Position numbers and translations under genes: made by a program. A stretch of DNA of 23,328 nucleotides, taken from a virus. The stretch covers positions 1 through 23,328 of the IMG/VR virus record IMGVR_UViG_3300047477_000034, one strand, 5' to 3'. Within the stretch, counting starts at the first letter, position 1. Every line of letters begins with the position of its first letter. Below are positions 16,446 to 23,328 of this stretch, piece after piece. The notes beneath the pieces were generated by a model. The model saw nothing but the letters and a program-made list of their open reading frames with translations, did not search any database and was not told the DNA's origin.

Positions 16446-16470
16446 AAGGGGAGTATTCCCCTTCTTTCCT
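16439..16470 (-). promoter_or_regulatory. Strong RNA hairpin just after the capsid gene
   Basis: A perfect 14-bp inverted repeat (16439-16452 with 16457-16470) with a 4-base loop lies 13 bases after the capsid stop codon. On the minus-strand transcript it reads AGGAAAGAAGGGGA, loop, and its complement. It is followed by TGGTTCAAATAAATAG, which is not a clear U-run. It may be a weak terminator, a processing site, or a 3' stabiliser of the capsid message. Confidence 0.8.
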
Positions 16471-16483
16471 ATTATCTACCAGA

Positions 16484-17806
16484 TTAGATAGGAGCGACGG
16501 ATTTCATCAAACCGATGCGCTCTGGGCGAGTAACCAGAATACCATAGTACCACTTGATTGAACTGAAGCCAGTTTCACCGTAAGGGTCATTCCGGTCAGC
16601 AGTCTCACGACCCGGCATCTTGGTCATAACAGTGAACTTCATAGTCTTACCGTCGGTTTGGAAACCAATAGTAGTGAAAGACTGATCACCAACAACCAAC
16701 ACTGGGAACACATCGTACTTCTCATTACCACCAACAGTGGTAGTACGATAACCGGGGTTAGTAACCACAGTTGCACCAACACCAGCCCAATGGAGCATGT
16801 CAGGAACTTGCACAAAGCGCAAAGGACCAACAGAACCAATCTCACCATTCAGAACAGTACCAGCATCAGAGTAATGCTGAACAGCAATGAAAGCAGGGTT
16901 GTTGAATGCGTCTTTGATTTCCATCACGACAGGAGCCAATTCAGAACCAATGTAGGCAATACGCCCAGCGCCAATAACCTTGGTGTCAATGTAACGTGAA
17001 CCAGAAATTACAGTCGTTTGTTTCGGTGTACGATTTTCATCGAGAATCGAAGACATACGCATGATGTTCTTGTAGCTCAGAAGCGAGATTGGAGCAGAAC
17101 TGATAACTTCACCGGCCATAGTTGCATTGGACGTGGCAGCACCAGAGTACACAATCACACCAGCAGAGGCCAGCAAATCTTTTTGCAGAACATCTTCAGT
17201 GATCTTGGTAGCACCATTCATCAACTCACGCGACAAGTGTTCCTTCAGCGTGTCATCACTATCGAAGTCCATAGACTCTTGTGTGAATTCATAGAAGAAG
17301 CCAAACTTCAGCAACGAAGCTTCACGAGACAGACGAGTGAAACCAACACGGTTCACACGGCCACCGTTCTCACCAACCAGAGGTAGTTTGCTGGTGATCG
17401 TGCCAATGTCTTTGGACGAACCATACAAATTACCTCCGTTAGCAGAACTTTGTCCACCAGCACCAGCGGCTGCATCTGCTGCAGCTTTGTTGGCATAAGC
17501 TGTACCAATCAAAGTACCACCAGCATTCCAAGCACTCCAAGTGCCAACCACCATTGTCACACCATTGGCATCAATACCTTGGTCATTGACGTTGCGAGCA
17601 TCCAGCATGGGCACGTATTCATAGACCTTAATGGTCTTACCAAAGTTCTTCGGCATGTTAGTGACCGAAGCCAAAGGCATGAAGTACTGTTCACGGCGAG
17701 CTTCAATCAGAGATTTCCGCAGCCAGTAGAACGAGTTCATTTGATCTGAACCAGCACCATCAATAGACGATTTGGAACCAGAAATAGGGGCGTTGTAATT
17801 CAACAT
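16484..17806 (-). CDS. Major capsid protein, N4 gp56 family (440 aa)
   Basis: Forms the icosahedral shell. The N-terminus ([21 protein letters not shown]) is followed by [13 protein letters not shown] and DQGIDANG (about 60-82), the signature of the N4-gp56 major capsid family, in which an HK97-like fold is expected. A Gly/Ala-rich loop lies at 90-125. The central [22 protein letters not shown] and the C-terminal [15 protein letters not shown] and [18 protein letters not shown] are also typical. The length is close to the usual ~400 residues, with the extra residues in the Gly/Ala loop. The start ATG at 17806 has AAGGA 9 bases upstream. It lies 12 bases after the scaffold-like gene and is followed by a strong hairpin. 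Confidence 0.95.
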   Translation of the reverse strand: MLNYNAPISGSKSSIDGAGSDQMNSFYWLRKSLIEARREQYFMPLASVTNMPKNFGKTIKVYEYVPMLDARNVNDQGIDANGVTMVVGTWSAWNAGGTLIGTAYANKAAADAAAGAGGQSSANGGNLYGSSKDIGTITSKLPLVGENGGRVNRVGFTRLSREASLLKFGFFYEFTQESMDFDSDDTLKEHLSRELMNGATKITEDVLQKDLLASAGVIVYSGAATSNATMAGEVISSAPISLLSYKNIMRMSSILDENRTPKQTTVISGSRYIDTKVIGAGRIAYIGSELAPVVMEIKDAFNNPAFIAVQHYSDAGTVLNGEIGSVGPLRFVQVPDMLHWAGVGATVVTNPGYRTTTVGGNEKYDVFPVLVVGDQSFTTIGFQTDGKTMKFTVMTKMPGRETADRNDPYGETGFSSIKWYYGILVTRPERIGLMKSVAPI

Positions 17807-17818
17807 TTTGTTTTATCC

Positions 17819-18970
17819 TTAAAGGCGATTTTGCCAATTTTTTAGAAAATCATCGTCGCTCATACTTTGAAGATTCACGACAGGTAACACACGTTTTTGG
17901 GTTTGGCGTGTAGAGGCTGCTGCATTTGCTGCTGCACCGTTTGTTACTTGCGATTTAGGAACTACCACACGGGTAGCTACTGGCGCATTCACAGGAGCAG
18001 TAGTTTGCGTAGACGCATTTTGCACACCTTTACCATTTGGTGCATTTAGATTAGTAAATGCACCGCGAGTCTGCAATTCATTGCCTACAGTCAAGTAAGC
18101 CTGAATGAATGGAGTACTCGCAGGAATCTTGCCCAACATTGCCTGACGAGTGATTTCAGCGGAGATAGTATCGTAGATACCATTTTCTCTTTGCTGTTGA
18201 ATCGTTGCCATTATCTCTGGAGCTTTCCACAACTCTTCTTTAGAGGCTTGATCCCACGATGAGTTAATCACGGAGATGGTTTCTTGACCTGTTGGTGTGG
18301 ACTGTAAGTCTTCTAACACGGTACGAAACGCAATCTCTGTATCACTCACCTTGTGATTGCCTGCTTGATAAGCGGGTTCACTGCTCACATCAATATCCAG
18401 CGGATCAACACCTGAATCTTTGATCAGTTTCTTGAGGGCTTCTGGATTCTTTTTGTCCAAGTCAATAAAGAAAGATAACTTCGCTTCATCGAGTAGACCG
18501 TTATTTTCAAGCATAGCAAGAATCTTGCGATGCGGGGCGATGTCTTGCATCTTACGGGTGAAGTTTGCACCCATTGAAGCAAGCTGTCGCAATTCGTCCA
18601 TAGACTGAATTTCAATAGTCTTGCCATTAGCCTTCAAAGGAGCCATAGCTTCTTTGTACTTGGCTTCAAAGTTTACAGTTTCGGTGGTTGTAGCTGCAGA
18701 CTTGGCCTCAGGTTCAGTAACTGGTGCCTCAGTCTTTGGAAGACTAATAGCATCATCTGCTTCCCCATCTTCTTGGTTCGGCAATTCAACAGTCTCCTCA
18801 GAAGCAGGAGTTTCTGCTTCTGGTTCCACAGAGGGAGTTTCTATTACTTCCTGAGATACAGAAGCAGGAGTCTCTACAACAAGTTCTGGAGCTTCAACAA
18901 CTGGAGTAATAGTTTCCGTAACCTCCGGTGGAGGCTCATTCAGAAAAGCTTCATCATCAAGAATAGCCAT
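17819..18970 (-). CDS. Scaffold-like protein (N4 gp57 position, 383 aa)
   Basis: Probable internal scaffold for capsid assembly. Residues 1-100 are very acidic and Pro/Glu/Thr/Val-rich (EPPPEVTETITPVVEAPEL and similar), predicted to be disordered. Residues 100-270 are charged and helical (KYKEAMAPLKANGKTIEI, MDELRQLASMGANFTRKMQ, LSFFIDLDKKNPEALKKLI, then LLKD-like GVDPLDID). This is a layout often seen in phage scaffold and assembly proteins. The tail (300-383) is low-complexity Ala/Thr/Asn followed by SMSDDDFLKNWQNRL, a short acidic-aromatic end that could be the capsid-binding tail. The ribosome site GGAG is 8 bases before ATG at 18970. It lies between the gp58-like and capsid genes, the usual scaffold slot. 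The function is inferred; no experiment is known to me. Confidence 0.78.
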   Translation of the reverse strand: MAILDDEAFLNEPPPEVTETITPVVEAPELVVETPASVSQEVIETPSVEPEAETPASEETVELPNQEDGEADDAISLPKTEAPVTEPEAKSAATTTETVNFEAKYKEAMAPLKANGKTIEIQSMDELRQLASMGANFTRKMQDIAPHRKILAMLENNGLLDEAKLSFFIDLDKKNPEALKKLIKDSGVDPLDIDVSSEPAYQAGNHKVSDTEIAFRTVLEDLQSTPTGQETISVINSSWDQASKEELWKAPEIMATIQQQRENGIYDTISAEITRQAMLGKIPASTPFIQAYLTVGNELQTRGAFTNLNAPNGKGVQNASTQTTAPVNAPVATRVVVPKSQVTNGAAANAAASTRQTQKRVLPVVNLQSMSDDDFLKNWQNRL

Positions 18971-18975
18971 GTTGA

Positions 18976-19338
18976 TTACTCCAGTACGTCAGTAATGGTA
19001 GTAATGGCAGTATCTGCACGAGCATCATCAAGAGCATTATCAATTGATTCCATCTCATTCTCAGCAGCATTACCCATCTGAATAAGCACAGAAAGATAAC
19101 GCTTCAAATGTCCAGCAGCTTGTGCAATAGACAAAGCATCCTTCTGGTTACGCTCACTCAACGCAGGATCAGCAGATGCGTGTACATAACGTGCACACTC
19201 TTTCTCCATAAACTGTTCGGCAATAACTTTACGAAAGTCTGTATTTTGTGTCAAGCGTTGTACTGCTTGACGCATTTCAACAGCTTGTTTCATGGATTCA
19301 CGTTGAGCTTCCAGTTGTTGTACGGTGACTTCAGACAT
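18976..19338 (-). CDS. Small conserved protein between portal and scaffold genes (N4 gp58 position, 120 aa)
   Basis: All-helical small protein. RLTQNTDFRKVIAEQFMEKECARYVHASADPAL (about 28-60) and AAGHLKRYLSVLIQMGNAAENEMESID match a widespread small phage protein next to the portal gene. I recall its usual form as NPDFKKVI...EEAxRLV...ADP...LRQYLxxIxQMG. No function is established that I know of. The ribosome site is weak (GAAAGA). It ends 5 bases before the scaffold ATG, whose ribosome site lies inside this gene, so the two are likely coupled. Confidence 0.8.
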   Translation of the reverse strand: MSEVTVQQLEAQRESMKQAVEMRQAVQRLTQNTDFRKVIAEQFMEKECARYVHASADPALSERNQKDALSIAQAAGHLKRYLSVLIQMGNAAENEMESIDNALDDARADTAITTITDVLE

Positions 19339-19362
19339 GCTGAGTGGTCTTTCTATTAAGAG

Positions 19363-21597
19363 TTAAAGGGAATTTGAACCAAGGAAAGGACTACTCTGTC
19401 TTGGTGCATCATTAAGTTTATCACTAAGTTGGTTAAAGCCAATAGCTGCATCTAAATTAGGAGCCTGTTCACCTTCTTTTCTAGCTGCAGTCAGTGCTTT
19501 AGTAATCTGAAGATTCTGGTTACCTTCTGCTTGTGCTTTCATACGTTCCATATCACGAGCATGATGAGTGCCAGTATCTTGTTCCACATAATCCAAGTCA
19601 AGAGCGTCTTTCTTCGCTTTAGTTTCTTCAGCTTTAGCTTCATTCAGTGCCACTTCAGACATGATCTTGGCCACAAGAGCACGTTTCTCTTCCACTTCAA
19701 GCTTTAGCAACTCTTGTTGTTCAGGTGTTGGTTCTGGTTTATACCTGCGAAGTTTTTCTGCCAATGCAGGCATACGCTTCAATTCAGCAATCTCAGCCAT
19801 CACCGTGAAGGTGATGTCTTGTCCAGCATTAGGACCAATTGTTTGAATCATGAAGGCCAAGTCTTTTGCTTTGGCATCGTCAACTTCAGCCGTGGAAATA
19901 TCCACTTCAAGGTCAAAATCCCCCGTCAAATCATCACGTTTGACTTCCACAAACTCCGTGTTGGTCACGCGGATTACTTCCTTGTTTGACAGGAACACCG
20001 CATTCATCTTAATGATCTTGTAGCCAACATCAGCAATAGCTTTAGCCAAACGACGAAGAATTGCCATTTCTCGTTTGGAGGATGCGTCCAGTACACCACG
20101 GATACCAGCAGCTACATCACCATAAGCTTCACCAGAAATACCACCGCCAAAAGACTTAACACCTGTCAAAGCTTCTGCTTCTTGGTTCTGGAGGTTCAAC
20201 ATCAACAAAGCTGACTGAGGAAGTTCAGGGTACTTATGTTCAATCAAGCCTGCGTCTGGTGTAACTGTTGGATTGAATTCGTAGTCCTGACCATTCTCAT
20301 AACGACGCTTATTCAATGGGTCCAACATACCTTTGGCAAAACCTTGTTGACCATTTGCTGAACGGCCCAACAAATCAATCATGCCACGGGTAACAGCACC
20401 CAAGATTGCTTGGTTATCTTCAAGCAATTCAGCATCAGGCTCACCATACAACTCACGTTTGACAGGGAGATACTTGGCGATAACAAACGGTAGTTTCTTG
20501 TCCGGGTATGGATTCTCTTCCATACGAATCATCGTATCACCAATCCAAGTAGCAACAATACTTGTAAGTTCCCCCTTGCCATGAATATCGTAGAAACCCC
20601 AATACTCACGCGCCACAATCTTTTTACGTGGTGCATCTTGGAATTGAAAGTCTGTAGGAGTTTTGGTTGCGAACTCACTGTCTGACAATGGAGCAGCATT
20701 TTCCCAGTTCACTTTATCCAGATTGGTGTAACGATCTTTCTCAGCTTCAAGGTCTGCTTTGCATGTTTCAAAAGATACAACAATAAACTTTGCTTTGAGT
20801 ACATCACCACCAGAAGAAGGATCAATCACTACATTGTCGGGGTTCATCACCTCCACAGTAGGATGATTGAATACAACCTTCTCAACATCAACTTGCTGTT
20901 CACCAGTTTGTTGAGCTACGACTGTTTGACCAGTCTCTTCATAATAATCAAGTGACGCTTTCAATGCAGGATCAGCCTGTTCCTCATAGGTGCGGGGATC
21001 AGCCTGTTTCATCTCCATACCCTGCTGCAAAGCTTGTATTTGTTCCTGTGTCTGTACAGGGAAATACGAATACACAGGGGCTGTCTCTTTAACCATAACG
21101 GTCTTACGATTCCAGCCCACACGCAAGATACAAGTACCTTCGTCTACCGTAGCACGAACAAAGTCATCAATAAAATTGACCCTGTTGAGTTTGGTTCGGA
21201 ATTGATAGTTCAACAGTAATTCATTCTGTTTGGCAGAACGAGCATCTTCAAAAGTCAAAGGACTGACTTTGTAGAGTTTGTTGGTTCCAAGAAAGGGTTC
21301 AGTCAGTGCAGAATAACGCCACTCAGCTTGACGCCGAATAAGCTTAGGCTGCACTGAAGAACGTCCTTTAATCTTAGTAGGGCGCGATTTACCTTTACAG
21401 GCCATCAAATCATTCCACAAACTAATCTTTGTCATCTGGGCAGAATGTGCACCAGCAGCTTGCTCCATGTCATGTTTAAGTTGAGCAACGGAAGGTTCTT
21501 TCTGCCATGAAGTAATTTTGGCAGACTGGTTAGGGTCCAACGGAACATTGCCAATTACTTGCTTTGGTTCGTCATGGTTAAGAGAATCATCAGTCAT
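19363..21597 (-). CDS. Portal protein, N4 gp59 family (744 aa)
   Basis: Dodecameric ring at the DNA entry vertex; joins head to tail and serves packaging. The length is close to the N4 portal (about 760). Conserved features include [41 protein letters not shown] (about 92-132), [12 protein letters not shown] (about 151-162), a Gln/Glu-rich insertion (180-235), a [18 protein letters not shown] segment (about 247-264), [15 protein letters not shown], and [28 protein letters not shown] with the following helix (about 494-530). The C-terminal 150 residues are long charged helices (barrel-like), ending [10 protein letters not shown] 17-base stretch of that end is repeated after the capsid gene. 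The ribosome site AGG lies 8 bases before ATG at 21597. Confidence 0.93.
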   Translation of the reverse strand: MTDDSLNHDEPKQVIGNVPLDPNQSAKITSWQKEPSVAQLKHDMEQAAGAHSAQMTKISLWNDLMACKGKSRPTKIKGRSSVQPKLIRRQAEWRYSALTEPFLGTNKLYKVSPLTFEDARSAKQNELLLNYQFRTKLNRVNFIDDFVRATVDEGTCILRVGWNRKTVMVKETAPVYSYFPVQTQEQIQALQQGMEMKQADPRTYEEQADPALKASLDYYEETGQTVVAQQTGEQQVDVEKVVFNHPTVEVMNPDNVVIDPSSGGDVLKAKFIVVSFETCKADLEAEKDRYTNLDKVNWENAAPLSDSEFATKTPTDFQFQDAPRKKIVAREYWGFYDIHGKGELTSIVATWIGDTMIRMEENPYPDKKLPFVIAKYLPVKRELYGEPDAELLEDNQAILGAVTRGMIDLLGRSANGQQGFAKGMLDPLNKRRYENGQDYEFNPTVTPDAGLIEHKYPELPQSALLMLNLQNQEAEALTGVKSFGGGISGEAYGDVAAGIRGVLDASSKREMAILRRLAKAIADVGYKIIKMNAVFLSNKEVIRVTNTEFVEVKRDDLTGDFDLEVDISTAEVDDAKAKDLAFMIQTIGPNAGQDITFTVMAEIAELKRMPALAEKLRRYKPEPTPEQQELLKLEVEEKRALVAKIMSEVALNEAKAEETKAKKDALDLDYVEQDTGTHHARDMERMKAQAEGNQNLQITKALTAARKEGEQAPNLDAAIGFNQLSDKLNDAPRQSSPFLGSNSL
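19372..19388 (-). repeat. 17-bp exact repeat, copy B (portal C-terminus)
   Basis: Identical to 16429-16445. Here it encodes the PFLGSN part of the portal tail, while the other copy is untranslated. Confidence 0.85.
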
Positions 21598-21615
21598 TTT
21601 TGGAACCTAATGTAA

Positions 21616-22125
21616 TTATTTAGTTGGGGTACTATTTGCTAATAGTACATCTTTGTTTTGTGACCCTCGACTGGAACCAAAGAAAAAATTCAATACGGCA
21701 CCAAAACCAGCACTCAAGGAACCAAGAAGAATAAGCAATGCTTGTTGATCAGTGGCTATTAGCAGGCCCAGCATCATGGTAATCAAGATGCCAAAAAACC
21801 CAACCACAATAACCACAGCCAGAATATCTGGGGTGTGGCTCTTAACTGCAATCTGCATTGCCCTAGCATCAGCAGTATTTTGAGTATCCAACTGAGACAA
21901 CGTAATTTCATTCTGAGCCAAGAATTTAGTGAAATCAATTTCAGCTAAACGAATTGCTGCCACTTGATCAGCAGTCATCTTGTTGTCGCTCAGTGCTTTG
22001 GTTACAACATCAACAGTCTTACCTTCAAGACCTAGCTTCTCTGCAATAAAGCTTGCAGCGATGCCACCAAAAGGACCACCTAAAGCACTGCCTACCATAG
22101 GAGCAAATGTCTTCAAGAATTCCAT
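21616..22125 (-). CDS. Holin-like membrane protein (169 aa)
   Basis: Fits the three-helix holin family found near phage and gene-transfer-agent lysis genes. The N-terminus MEFLKTFAPMVGSALGGPFGGIAASFIAEKLGL is hydrophobic and glycine-rich. A soluble helical middle follows (KMTADQVAAIRLAEIDFTKFLAQNEI), then two strong transmembrane segments (ILAVVIVVGFFGILITMMLGLLIA and ALLILLGSLSAGFGAVLNFFFG, about 105-152), and a short polar tail. I place the start at ATG 22125, which overlaps the endolysin stop as TAATG and has GGGGGA 9 bases upstream. A GTG at 22134 would put that ribosome site against the start codon. Located directly after the endolysin. A holin role is likely but not proven; some relatives are annotated as structural. 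Confidence 0.75.
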   Translation of the reverse strand: MEFLKTFAPMVGSALGGPFGGIAASFIAEKLGLEGKTVDVVTKALSDNKMTADQVAAIRLAEIDFTKFLAQNEITLSQLDTQNTADARAMQIAVKSHTPDILAVVIVVGFFGILITMMLGLLIATDQQALLILLGSLSAGFGAVLNFFFGSSRGSQNKDVLLANSTPTK

Positions 22126-22550
22126 TATTGCCACTCCCCCGTAATCATCTGTTTAATCAAACGGTCAGAACGCTCAGGTGTTTGACTATGCCATTTGCTT
22201 ATCTGCATATTCATGGCAGCTTGTGCGTAGTTACCATTTTTGACAAAGTTCAGGGTATTCTTGAAACTAAGCAAACCTGTAATACCCAGTTGAAACGCCA
22301 TATTCTGTAACACAGCACGACGTACTGGGTCTAGCTGATCCACCCAAGGTAAAGCAACAACCAACTCATAAGTCTTGGAAGTAATATCATTATCTAACAG
22401 ATATGCAGACTCTGCAGCAGTAATACCACCACCTTTACGCTTATCAATCAAACGGCCTACACCTAACGTCCAATAGCCAAGATGATCTTGATAAGCATGA
22501 AGAACTTCCCCTTCATCACGACGAAGTTGTTCATTCAAGTTTGTGATCAT
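22125..22550 (-). CDS. T4-type endolysin, GH24 lysozyme (141 aa)
   Basis: Cuts the glycan strands of peptidoglycan to release progeny. RRDEGEVLHAYQDHLGYWTLGVG (10-32) carries the T4-lysozyme triad: Glu13, Asp22 and Thr28. The later AFQLGITGLLSFKNTL and the C-terminal WHSQTPERSDRLIKQM with GEW are typical of the family. At 141 residues it is shorter than T4 lysozyme (164). There is no N-terminal hydrophobic segment, so it is not a signal-arrest-release enzyme and needs a holin to reach the wall. The start ATG overlaps the previous stop as ATGA, with AAGGA 6 bases upstream. N4 itself uses an unrelated GH108 N-acetylmuramidase (gp61), so this position holds a different enzyme family. Confidence 0.93.
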   Translation of the reverse strand: MITNLNEQLRRDEGEVLHAYQDHLGYWTLGVGRLIDKRKGGGITAAESAYLLDNDITSKTYELVVALPWVDQLDPVRRAVLQNMAFQLGITGLLSFKNTLNFVKNGNYAQAAMNMQISKWHSQTPERSDRLIKQMITGEWQ

Positions 22551-22930
22551 TTAGTTTCCTTAGTTTGCACAATGGCCTGAATTTTAGCTGTAATTCCAGT
22601 AGAGACTAACAACACAAATGTTGCAACAATGGCAGCAATAACTTTGTGGGTAGCAGAAATTTTGTAGTTTTCCATTATCTTGGCAGACTCTTTACGCAAG
22701 CGATGGTCATTCCTGTGACCATCAAAGTCAGGCAAGTTAATGTCATTCAAAATGAAAGCATTCTTGATCAAAGTATTATCACGTTCCAAAGCAACAAGCC
22801 TTGTGCGTATATCTAGTGCAGTAACGCAGTGATCAGGATTGAAGGGTTTACCCTCAGGAGGGCACAAATCAGTCTGTCGAATACGGAAGGTTTTCGACTT
22901 AGGAGAATCACGCTGTTGTTCTGTAGGCAC
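22547..22930 (-). CDS. Small phage membrane protein with C-terminal anchor (127 aa, GTG start)
   Basis: Lysis-region protein of unknown function. I start it at GTG 22930, preceded by AAGGA at 7 bases, giving MPTEQQRDSPKSKTF at the N-terminus. The soluble N-terminal part has RIRQTDLCPPEGKPFNPDHCVTALDIRTRLVALERD and the motif LPDFDGHRNDHRL (about 80-92), a GHxxxH-type pattern known from small phage membrane proteins with one C-terminal helix. That helix (KVIAAIVATFVLLVSTGITA) is here at about 99-118. The gene overlaps the upstream membrane protein by 23 bases and the endolysin by 4 (ATGA). It could regulate the holin or be a virion or injection membrane component. Confidence 0.75.
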   Translation of the reverse strand: MPTEQQRDSPKSKTFRIRQTDLCPPEGKPFNPDHCVTALDIRTRLVALERDNTLIKNAFILNDINLPDFDGHRNDHRLRKESAKIMENYKISATHKVIAAIVATFVLLVSTGITAKIQAIVQTKETK

Positions 22931-23328
22931 GATAGTATCCTTGAGCAAGTATGTAAGGACGTGCCCAAATCCAACAAGCAGAGAGTGCCAAAGCAATTTC
23001 TCCACCGATAGCTGCAGGAGGTGAATACACAGAAGCTAACATCAAATATACCGTGTATATCCAAAGACAAGCATTCCAACAAGCAAAGTATCTGGCAAAT
23101 ACTGAGTGCATGTCTCCCAGTAAGACGATGGTAAGCTGTGTTACACAGGACACTAGAAAGATTATACCCCACACTTCTTCATTTGCTACACTCATCATGT
23201 GACTACATGTTGGCCTAGAAAAGGACTCTCCGGGCCAGAACAGCATGATTGCCCAACAAAGCTCACCGAAAGCAAGTGTTAAACGGAAACTGATTAAATC
23301 AGTATCCCAGACAAATGAACTTAATGCT
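22908..23328 (-). CDS. Multi-span phage membrane protein, 5' end beyond right edge
   Basis: The frame is open from the right edge to the stop at 22908, so the ATG at 23246 is probably internal. Residues before it (FRLTLAFGELCWAI) read straight into MLFWPGESFSRPT. Four hydrophobic segments are visible: LTLAFGELCWAIMLFW, EVWGIIFLVSCVTQLTIVLLG, ACLWIYTVYLMLASVY and IALALSACWIWARPYIL. Small four-helix proteins with a xWPGxxFxRPT segment and a following ExxWGxxFL helix are found in many phage lysis or tail regions; their function is not known to me. It is translated just before the anchored 127-aa protein and overlaps it by 23 bases, suggesting a coupled membrane pair. Confidence 0.78.
   Translation of the reverse strand, partial: ALSSFVWDTDLISFRLTLAFGELCWAIMLFWPGESFSRPTCSHMMSVANEEVWGIIFLVSCVTQLTIVLLGDMHSVFARYFACWNACLWIYTVYLMLASVYSPPAAIGGEIALALSACWIWARPYILAQGYYRAYRTTA
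22928..22942 (-). promoter_or_regulatory. Ribosome binding site that sets a GTG start
   Basis: AAGGA (plus-strand 22938-22942) lies 7 bases before GTG at 22928-22930. The longer in-frame start at 23005 has no purine-rich site before it and would overlap the upstream gene by 98 bases. Confidence 0.7.

Noticed and set aside
880-21730. Many scattered GGTTCC / CTTGGTTC words across the window
   Set aside because: Most encode Leu-Gly-Ser in frame and reflect codon preference; only the 17-base pair after the capsid gene and in the portal exceeds that.
22126-22134. Longer holin-like start at GTG 22134
   Set aside because: Its ribosome site would be touching the start codon; ATG 22125 has ideal spacing and a TAATG overlap with the endolysin.
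22931-23005. Extended 152-aa reading of the anchored membrane protein, from GTG 23005
   Set aside because: No ribosome site at 23005; AAGGA lies at the right distance from GTG 22930, and the longer form would overlap the upstream gene by 98 bases.
23246-23248. ATG near the right edge as the start of the membrane protein
   Set aside because: The frame is open through the edge, and the residues before it look like the first membrane helix of the same protein.
1-23328. CRISPR array, tRNA genes, insertion sequences, integrase or terminal repeats
   Set aside because: None seen; nearly all of the window is minus-strand virion and lysis coding sequence with very short gaps.

Overview
This window is the late (virion and lysis) region of a podophage of the N4 type (family Schitoviridae). 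Every gene I can support lies on the minus strand, and the genes are packed almost end to end with 1-20 base gaps or ATGA/TAATG-type overlaps. The diagnostic proteins are an N4-gp56-type major capsid protein, an N4-gp59-type portal, and two proteins that resemble different parts of the giant N4 virion RNA polymerase (vRNAP, gp50). The host cannot be named. A T4-type lysozyme together with a virion lytic transglycosylase suggests a Gram-negative host. Comparisons with N4 are from memory of its proteins; no alignment was run.

Layout from right to left, which is the direction of transcription. (1) 22.9 kb to the right edge: a multi-span membrane protein running off the edge. (2) 21.6-22.9 kb: a small C-terminally anchored membrane protein, a GH24 endolysin and a holin-like protein. 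(3) 15.8-21.6 kb: portal, small conserved protein, scaffold-like protein, major capsid protein and gp55-like protein. A strong hairpin follows the capsid gene, and an intrinsic terminator follows the gp55-like gene. (4) 9.0-15.7 kb: gp54-like helical protein, a 994-aa protein with a hydrophobic core, a small internal protein with tandem repeats, and a 685-aa ejection protein with a transglycosylase domain. (5) 5.7-9.0 kb: a 1102-aa protein that looks like the N-terminal domain of N4 vRNAP. (6) 1.9-5.7 kb: six genes for small, repetitive or surface-type virion proteins, two of them paralogues. (7) 1-1.9 kb: the start of a separate gene for the vRNAP polymerase domain, running off the left edge.

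Regions 3-5 match N4 genes 59 down to 50 one for one in order. The main exception is that the vRNAP gene is in two pieces. In N4, one chain of about 3500 residues carries an N-terminal domain of about 1000 residues, the polymerase domain and a C-terminal domain. Here the N-terminal domain is a complete gene ending in a Pro/Thr-rich linker plus a new helical tail. The polymerase starts as its own gene 3.8 kb further on, after a new helical N-terminus and a second Pro/Thr-rich linker. Six genes lie between the two parts. This split injected polymerase is the most unusual thing in the window.

A working model (inference): capsid and portal proteins assemble on the scaffold. The gp51-gp54-like proteins and both vRNAP pieces are packaged as internal or ejection proteins, and the transglycosylase opens the peptidoglycan at entry. 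The polymerase piece then transcribes early genes. The cassette between the two pieces supplies external virion proteins. The right-hand genes lyse the cell.
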